DNA of 12,150 nucleotides from Auxenochlorella pyrenoidosa (taxonomy: Eukaryota; Chlorophyta; Trebouxiophyceae; Chlorellales; Chlorellaceae): NCBI GenBank assembly GCA_001430745.1, contig KQ481997.1, forward strand, positions 1,369,986-1,382,135. The letters run 5' to 3'. The notes beneath the pieces were generated by a model that searched no databases, was not told where the DNA came from, and saw only the letters and a program-made list of their open reading frames with translations. A program made the position numbers and the translations under genes. Below are positions 6,075 to 12,150 of the stretch, in pieces. Each line of letters opens with the position of its first letter. Within the stretch, counting starts at the first letter, position 1.

Positions 6075-9000
6075 TCAGGCCTTGCCATAGTGGTGCAGGC
6101 GGTAGAGCAGGACGCGGCCGCGCGCGTTGCCGATGGCCAGGTACCCGCTGTTGGGGCTGAAGGCCGCGCTGTGCACGTAGTGCAGCGGCGACTTGGAGGT
6201 GGGCCAGTTGCTGAACACGGTCATGCTGGGGACGTGCAGCACCCTGCGGCGCGGAGAGGGACACGGGCAGGGGCCCCTCAGCGGATCAGATTAACAAAGC
6301 GCCTGTGCCTGCATGGCACTCCTGCTGCACCGATGGAGCTGTTTGCGCCAGAAGGCAGCAGGAGGTCAGGGCTGCAGCTTGGGGGAGGGCGGCGCACTCG
6401 CACTCGCACAAGGCGCACCTCAGGGCGTCGCGCTGCAGCCGCGAGGCCAGCACCAGCATCTGGCCGTCATGGTTGAAGTGCAGGGTGTCAATGGCGGTGC
6501 TCAGGTTGAGCACCGTCTTCAGCGGCTTGCCTGCGCCAGGCAGAGGAGGAGACGGCGGACCAGTGGCCAGAAGATGGAAGGCACAGCAGGCAATGCTGTC
6601 CAAAGCACCAGAAAAGCGGGCAAGGTTGCAAGCAGTGCGCAGGCAGCCCCGCATGCGAGCCGGGCCCATGCTCACCCGCGGTGGGCGCCTCGGGCAAGAC
6701 CCAGTCAGACCCATCCCCGCCGTCAAACAAGGTGTGCTGCTGCTGCTCCTGCTGCTGCTCTCGCGAGTAGATGTTCACCACGCCGCTGTTGGAGCCTGCA
6801 GAGTGGAGAGGTTTGGGCAGGTGCTCATGCCCAACCCAAGTTGAGTTACGCCAGCGACACATGCTGGCTGGCGAGCAGGGTACCCGCAGACTGGCACAAG
6901 CCACGAGGATCAGCACAAAAACCTCTCGAGTGAGGGCTGCGCCGACGAGCAGGGCCGCGCTGGCAACGCGCTGCCCCTCCCTCTGGCTGCTGGCCGGGCA
7001 CCCACCCGAGGCAAAGAGGGCGCCGTCTGGCGAGCACGCCATGCTGGTTCCCTGCAGGCACCCCTCGTCCTGGTGCCGCTGCAGGCAGCGCTGCGTGCGC
7101 AGGTCCCACACGTACACTGCAGGGTGTTGGGGGGTGGGGGGGAGGGGTTCCAGGCCAGGCGTGCAGTGGGCAGGTAGCAGCAGGAGGGGTGAAGAAGGGA
7201 CGATGCAGCACCGCACCAGCGCGCAGGCGCTCGTGAAACCAGGCATCGGCCCATGCAGGCACGGGATGCCCGGGGCCGCCCTGCCGGGGCCTCACCCGTG
7301 CCATCCCCGCCGCTGGTCATGAGCTGCGTGCCGTCGGCAGTGAAGGCGCCGGTGCGCGCGGTGCCGTTCATCTTTAGCGTGCCCACCACCTGCCAGGGCA
7401 AGGGGGGGGGGCCGGGTGGGTCAGGACCTTGGCACCGCAACATGGCTTGTCCAGTCACAAAGCAAGCAGCGCTTTGACAGGCACAGGCTCCCTGTCTGCG
7501 CCCTGGTGCAAACACAGCCGACGCGGGGCAGCACAGGTGACAAGCGCTGCCAGCTTGGCTGCCCAGTTGCAGCACAGCCTCAAGAGCCGGCGCCCACCTG
7601 CTTGGTGTGCAGGCTGACCAGCGGCACGTGGCCCTCGTTGCCAAAGAAGGCCGCGACTGCGGGCGATGGTGGCGCAGGAGTGCAACAGTCAGGTGTGGGA
7701 TGCAGGGACAGGCAGCCGGCTCACAAAGAGTGCGGCGTGCAGGCTGCGCCTCGCTCCATCCCTGCCTCCCCCCCCCCCTGCTCCCCAACCCCGCTGCTCA
7801 CTTGGCTGCGGGCTGTGCTGGCTGGTGACAAAGCTCTCAAAGCTCTTCTCCTCGCGCCAGAGGCGCAGCGAGGCGAGCCGGTCCACCGCCCGCGACTCCA
7901 CATCCAGCAGGTAGAAGAAGCGGCGCCGCCCCGACAGCACAACCTGCGACGGGGGGGCAGCAGCCGCTGCAGCGTGGACAGGTGGACGGGCAAGCAGGCA
8001 GGCGGACAAGCATGGTTGCAAAAATTCTTGGCAGCGATGGGTGTCATCGGCGCCCTTGGTGGCCGAAACGCCCATGTGCCACCATGCTGCCAGCGCCCAC
8101 CTTGCTGCCGCCAGCTGCAAACGCCGCCTTGTGCACAGGCATGTCCTCGATGAACCAGCTGGCCACCCGGTTGTTGCTGCAGGGCGGGCGGGGCGGGCGG
8201 CGGTCAGGGCGGCGAGGCGTGCAGCAGGCAACAACACCTGCAACGGCGGCAGTGGAAGCAGCGCCGCAGGCGACAACACCCCCAACGGCAGCAGTAAAAA
8301 TAAAACCCCTAGGCCCGCCCCCCCTCACTTGACGCCATCCACCGAGAACAGGCGCACGCGGCGGTCCAGGCCGGCGGTCAGCAGCAGCTCGCCGCCACGG
8401 TGGAACTCGACGCTCCTGCGGGCAAGCCAGGGGGAGGGGGGGGGGGCTAGGCTGGGCTGGGTGCACCAAGGCCGCCCAACAAGTGCGCTGCTTGAGCAAA
8501 GCCCTCGCAGCCTCCATGGCCAGGGCTCGGCTCGCATGCATGCACGTGCGCGCGCCCAGCCAATGCGCGCAGCCCCGCGCCGGTGGCACCGTGCCCGGCC
8601 CGCCGCCGCCAGCCGCCCTCACTTGACGGCGCCCTTGCAGGGGTCGTGCTGGTTGGCATCCTTGAGCTTGGTCGTCTCCAGCATGGTGGGCGGCAGGGCC
8701 GAGCCGCGCGCGAGCAGGCCGCCCGCGCGCTGCAGCAGGCGCTCCGCAGCCGCCTCTGCCCCCTCGTCCTCGCTGTCGCTGCCGCCGCCCTCTGCCGCGC
8801 GCCGCCTGCGCGCCGCCGCCTTTTTCAGGCTGGCCCACGAGGTGCGTGGGTTCAGCTTGTTGTGCTGCTGGCGCAGGCGCTGCTCGTACTGCTGGCCTGC
8901 AGGCCGTGCCGCAAGGTTGCGACGCAGCAGGTTCAGGCCAGGAGGGCTGTTGGCGCAAGGGAGGCCGGCTCACATACAGCAGGAGCAGGCTTGAGTGTGC

Positions 9001-9699
9001 TGCACGCTAGAGAGTGGCCTTGTGCTGCCTGCCAGGAGCGACGGTTCCAACACGCCAGCTGCACTGCCGACCCCCTGCCCCTGCATCTGCCCCCCTGCCC
9101 TCCGCCTGCCGTGCATCCCCTGCTCGCAACCATCGCTGTCCCCGCCCCAACACCCACCCGTCAGCTCTGACTCCTCCTCTGTCTGCCGCAGCTTGCGCAG
9201 CTGGCTGCGCGCCGCCACATTCACTCGCAGCTGCGCATCCTGCGGGTCCTCCCACACAGGCCGCCGCCTCTGCCGCTGCGCTGGCTGCGCCTCGCCGCCT
9301 TGCCGGTCCTCAAGCAGCACCAAGCCACCGCCCCGGCGCTGCCGCTCCCCGTCCTCGTCGTCCTCATCGTCGCCATCGCCACTGCCGGCCGCCCCTGCTG
9401 CATAAGACCGCAGGAAGTCGGCAAGCGAGCCGCCGCTGGGTTCGCCGCCGCCGCCGCCCACCTCCTGGCCCAGCTGTTCCAGAGCCTCCTCATCGCGACC
9501 AAAGAGCAGTCCCTCGAGCTCCGCCTCCTGATCAGAGCGCAAGGAGGGGACGAGAGACTTCAGGCTGAGGTGGGAAGGGGAGGCAGCATGCCGAGGTGCC
9601 CGGCTTTGCCGGCAGCCATTCCGATAAATTTCTGCTCACCCGCTCGGCGTGCTCAGGCGCCAGGCGCGGCTTCTTCGACTTGCGGGCCGGCTCGGCCAT
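6075..9699 (-). CDS. UTP18: U3 snoRNA-associated protein 18 homologue, WD40 (twelve exons, 557 aa)
   Basis: Exons in coding order: 9699-9640, 9527-9158, 8896-8623, 8415-8329, 8176-8101, 7943-7802, 7656-7598, 7389-7296, 7116-7006, 6795-6676, 6530-6419, 6243-6075. All phases close to 558 codons; human UTP18 is about the same length. UTP18 is a nucleolar WD40 subunit of the small-subunit processome (UTP-B complex), needed for early 18S rRNA processing. Residues 1-20 are basic (ARKSKKPRLAP, nuclear-signal-like). An acidic stretch lies at 71-81 (DGDDEDDEDGE), then the conserved PVWEDPQD at about 110 and a basic coiled segment EQRLRQQHNKLNPRTSW at 148-164. The family signature LKDANQHDP precedes the propeller (from about 225), with blades such as SVEFHRGGELLLTAGLDRRV and YVWDLRTQRCLQRHQDEG. 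The end, AFSPNSGYLAIGNARGR then LLYRLHHYGKA, is diagnostic. A Gln-rich QQQEQQQ loop sits in exon 10. Head-to-head with the mannosidase gene. Confidence 0.95.
8227..8302. repeat. Imperfect direct repeat, 42-base offset, in UTP18 intron 4
   Basis: Copy 1 at about 8227-8260 and copy 2 at about 8269-8302 share GGC-ACAACACC, then C-AACGGC and GCAGT in the same spacing, with several substitutions. It lies in the intron 8177-8328 and is not coding in the UTP18 frame. Confidence 0.5.
8533..8555. repeat. 23-base alternating purine-pyrimidine tract
   Basis: Within UTP18 intron 3 (8416-8622). Every base from C8533 to C8555 alternates pyrimidine/purine, ending in a CG repeat of seven bases; it includes overlapping GCATGC palindromes. 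Such tracts can adopt Z-form DNA. Seen directly; any role is inference. Confidence 0.6.
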
Positions 9700-9985
9700 C
9701 GCTGCCGGTCTGTCTGCTACTGCAAAATGGCCTGAGAGCCTGTCAGAGTCGATTGCTTATGCTGCATGCGAGAATGGCGACCTTCCAAACTTGCACTGGC
9801 CGAGCACGCGCAGCAGCAGAGAATAACTCTGCCGGCAGCGTGTGCCGATATCCCGATCAGCTGTGCGATCGCCCCAAAGGCCATCCCCAACCCCTGCGGA
9901 TCGAACCGCAGCCGCTTGCTTGACCATCGAGCTTCAACAGTGGACTGGGGCTGGCCCTGAGCCTTGCAGCAGGGCCCAGCAGCGC
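9700..9985. promoter_or_regulatory. Divergent promoter region between UTP18 and alpha-mannosidase
   Basis: 286 bases separate the two start codons, which point away from each other, so both 5'UTRs and both promoters must fit here. There is no obvious TATA box. A perfect 6-base inverted repeat, CTGCGG-ATCGAA-CCGCAG, lies at 9894-9911. Several CGAT/GATC elements cluster at 9847-9870 (CCGATATCCCGATCAG, GCGATCGC). Shared regulation is inference from geometry. Confidence 0.6.
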
Positions 9986-11731
9986 ATGTCGGCGACGGCG
10001 CGATCACTGGCAGTTACCGGCGTGGCGGCAGCACTGCTGCTGCTTGCCGCCGCTACCGCCAGCAAAGAACCCTCTGCCGCACTCACACCACCAAAGCGAT
10101 ACGCAACTGGCGCTGGCCGCGTGGCTGACGCGCCACTGAATGTGCACGTTGTATGCCACTCGCACGATGATGCCGGCTGGCTGAAGACAGTCGACCAGTG
10201 AGTCCCTGGCCTGCATGGAGGCGCGCTGGGCCCTCGCTGGGGCGCTCTTGAGGCATGCCCGGATGCTGCTTCATCTCGAGCTTTGCCCTCCTTGTTTGCA
10301 GGTACTACTACGGAGCCAACAACACAATCCAGGTGAGCACAGATATTGGTGGGCGGTGCACTGCTGCGTGCCGCAGCCTGCCATGCCACCAGAGCTCCCG
10401 TCCTCGTGCTGAGCACAGTCTCAACCCCTCTGCAGGTGGCGGGCGTCCAGTACATCCTCGACACGGTGGTGCAGGCGCTGCAGGCCAACCCGCACCGCAA
10501 GTTTGTGTATGCAGAGATGGTGCGTTCGGGCTGGCCAGCGCCCACCGGCCAGAATACTGCAGGCGCTTGTTGGTGCCTCTGTTTTGCCGCCACCTTCCAG
10601 CCCCTCGGGGCCATGTCCCCTGCCTGCTTCTTGCACAAATGAAGTTTGAATGAATTCTTGCTTCCACCACGCTGCACGGCGCAGGCCTTCTTCATGCGCT
10701 GGTGGGCGCAGCAGGACGAGGACATGAGGGCAGTTGTCAGCCAGCTTGTGCGCAATGGCCAGGCAAGCGGGGTTGGTTTGCAGCTGGTTGTGATGTTTTG
10801 TTGAGGCAGTGCATTCCTGTGTGCACGCAGAGACGCTTGCTCTTGCGCACACAAGGCTGCCTGCCTACCTGCCAGGCGCCTTCCGCGTGTCACTGCCTGG
10901 GCCAAGCCTTGGCCACCCCTCTGGACTGATAGGGATTGCACCCTGCCATGACTGGACACTTGGACACTTCTGCTGTCCACCTGCAGCTGGAGTTTGTGAA
11001 CGGCGGCTACGTGCAGCACGACGAGGCCACCGCGCACTACGTGGCACAGATTGACCAGACCACCCGTGGCCACAGGTGCAGGGGCTGCAGCGCTGGGCTG
11101 CAGTAGGGACACATGGTCAGCCCCGCCCCCATCTCTCAAGGTCCCAGGCTCTGCTGTATGCACTGTGATTGCTGCGTCACCTGCCTGTCTGCCTGCCAGC
11201 CCTGCCCTGCGGCGCCCCGACGTTACCTTGCATCAGCGGTCTCCTGCCACCCCCCACCTGCAGGTTCCTGCAGCAGACATTCGGTGCCATCCCCCGTGTG
11301 GGATGGCAAATCGACCCCTTTGGGCACTCGTCCACCCAGGTAGGGGGAAAGGGTATGTTGTGAAATATCTTGTTGGCACCCTCTCCCTCATGGGCCGCGG
11401 CTGCAGCAAGACCACTGTGCTGCCCCCGGCAGCTGCAAATGCCGGTCAGTTCGGTCAATTGTGGGCGCTCCCCGCTGCCGTGCTGCGCAGGCGGGCCTGC
11501 TGTCAGCCCACGTTGGGTTTGACGCCCTTTTCTTCGGGCGGGCCGACTACCAGGTGGGTGTAGCGTTGGCAGCCTTTGAACCTCCCGCTACACTCGATGG
11601 GGTGCCTGCAAGGCCTGGCCAACTGACAGCCGGCTTCAGCACGGCCCCCTGTTGTGCACCACGGCTGCAGTCGACCCTGCTTGCAGGCCTGCATGTGGCT
11701 CGGCGCCCCAGGGCACACCTTCCGCCTGCCA

Positions 11732-11762
<31 letters not shown>

Positions 11763-12150
11763 CTCGCCTGGCTCAGGACATGGAGCACCGCCGGGGGCGC
11801 GACGTGAAGGCCATGGAGGTGTTGTGGAGGGGGTCGGGCTCCCTGCAGGACGCCACCGTCTTCACCGGCAACCTGCCCAGCGGTGCGCGGGGTGGGGATG
11901 TGGCAGTGCCATGGCAGCCAGCCCCCAGGGTGCTGACCCCCCCTCGCACCGTCTCGACGTGCAGTGGGTTGCAGGTCCTGCCTTTCTGAGCACAGCGCCT
12001 GGGCACATGCGTCCGATCGCCGGTGCGCCCCCCACGCAGGCAACTACGGCCCGCCCCCCGGCTTTGCCTACGAGTGGGCCGACCCGCCCATCATGGACGA
12101 CCCCAGGCTGGACGAGTACAACGTGCAGGAGCGGTGGGCGCGGGGCAGGG
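9986..12150 (+). CDS. GH38 alpha-mannosidase, lysosomal/vacuolar type (5' part, nine exons in window)
   Basis: Exons: 9986-10197, 10302-10332, 10436-10519, 10685-10762, 10987-11075, 11264-11339, 11491-11553, 11777-11882, 12040-about 12133; phases close throughout. About 277 residues are visible, roughly a quarter of the usual 1000. It would hydrolyse alpha-mannose from N-glycans in the vacuole/lysosome. Residues 1-26 form a signal peptide with a Leu/Ala core (VAAALLLLAAATAS). [20 protein letters not shown] at 56-75 carries the zinc ligands His60 and Asp62. NGGYVQHDEATAHY follows at about 140, and WQIDPFGHS supplies Asp182, the nucleophile and zinc ligand. FFGRADYQ and the VLWRGS segment also match lysosomal MAN2B1 rather than Golgi mannosidase II. 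Exon 2 is only 31 bases. Intron 4 starts GCAAGC. Exon 9 probably ends at 12133 before GTGGGC; the gene continues beyond the window. Confidence 0.94.
10763..10986 (+). other. GC-AG intron of the alpha-mannosidase gene
   Basis: Exon 4 ends GGCCAG and the intron opens GCAAGC, with acceptor CACCTGCAG before CTGGAGTTTGTG. The junction gives VRNGQ-LEFVNGGY, matching the GH38 family with no gap. The next in-frame GT would insert foreign residues. Same donor hexamer as GNAT intron 4. Confidence 0.85.
11733..11760 (+). repeat. (TGCC)7 tandem repeat
   Basis: Seven exact TGCC units in mannosidase intron 7 (11554-11776), ending about 16 bases before the acceptor, where they form part of the pyrimidine-rich tract upstream of exon 8. 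Likely length-variable between strains. Confidence 0.9.

Noticed and set aside
8041..8994. 317-codon open frame on the plus strand opposite UTP18
   Set aside because: It is antisense to UTP18 exons 3-5 and their introns; its composition (Arg, Ala, Ser, Pro) is what the opposite strand of GC-rich coding DNA gives.
9880..9955. tRNA-like signal on the minus strand (GGTTCGATCC B-box-like sequence, with CAGCCCC and GGGGTTG able to pair as an acceptor stem)
   Set aside because: The T-arm only pairs with an 8-base loop instead of 7, and no D-arm or anticodon stem can be drawn in the 36 bases between. The hairpin is retained only as an inverted repeat in the promoter.
9934..11163. 409-codon open frame on the minus strand opposite the alpha-mannosidase
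   Set aside because: It lies antisense to conserved GH38 exons and has no protein-family character.
1..12150. CRISPR arrays, insertion sequences, transposons, rRNA
   Set aside because: No regularly spaced repeats, transposase motifs, long terminal repeats or rRNA sequences were seen.

Overview
This window is nuclear DNA of a eukaryote, most likely a green alga of the Chlorella type (Trebouxiophyceae). The sequence is visibly GC-rich. Every gene I can read is cut into many short exons by introns of roughly 80 to 225 bases with GT(or GC)...AG borders, typically ending in CTGCAG- or CGCAG-like acceptors. The proteins are eukaryotic (UTP18, a GH38 vacuolar/lysosomal-type alpha-mannosidase). The algal assignment is inference from style and gene content; no plastid gene or marker fixes the species. 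Reading frames were joined by hand across introns, and in every model the codon phase closes at each junction.

Layout. 1-484 (+): last two exons of a gene whose C-terminus resembles U32-family peptidase/hydroxylase proteins. 656-2539 (+): a complete six-exon gene for a 424-residue, alanine-rich, LEA-like helical protein with a hydrophobic N-terminus. 2716-4135 (-): a complete five-exon GNAT acetyltransferase (234 residues), convergent with the LEA-like gene. 4787-5502 (-): a three-exon gene for an unrecognised 135-residue multi-pass membrane protein. 6075-9699 (-): a complete twelve-exon UTP18 gene (557 residues; WD40 protein of the small-subunit processome). 9986-12150+ (+): the first nine exons of a GH38 alpha-mannosidase that runs off the right edge and carries a signal peptide and the zinc/nucleophile motifs. 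UTP18 and the mannosidase are head-to-head across about 286 bases, so they probably share a promoter region.

The genes are unrelated in function (protein/rRNA modification, stress-type helix protein, acetylation, ribosome biogenesis, glycan degradation), as expected of an ordinary algal chromosome arm; I see no operon, mobile element, CRISPR array or defence island. The points worth a second look are at the RNA-processing level: two clear and one possible GC-AG introns, one of them followed at once by a long G-quadruplex-capable run; alternative N-termini that could retarget two proteins; the divergent promoter with a perfect hairpin; and the unassigned LEA-like and four-helix proteins.
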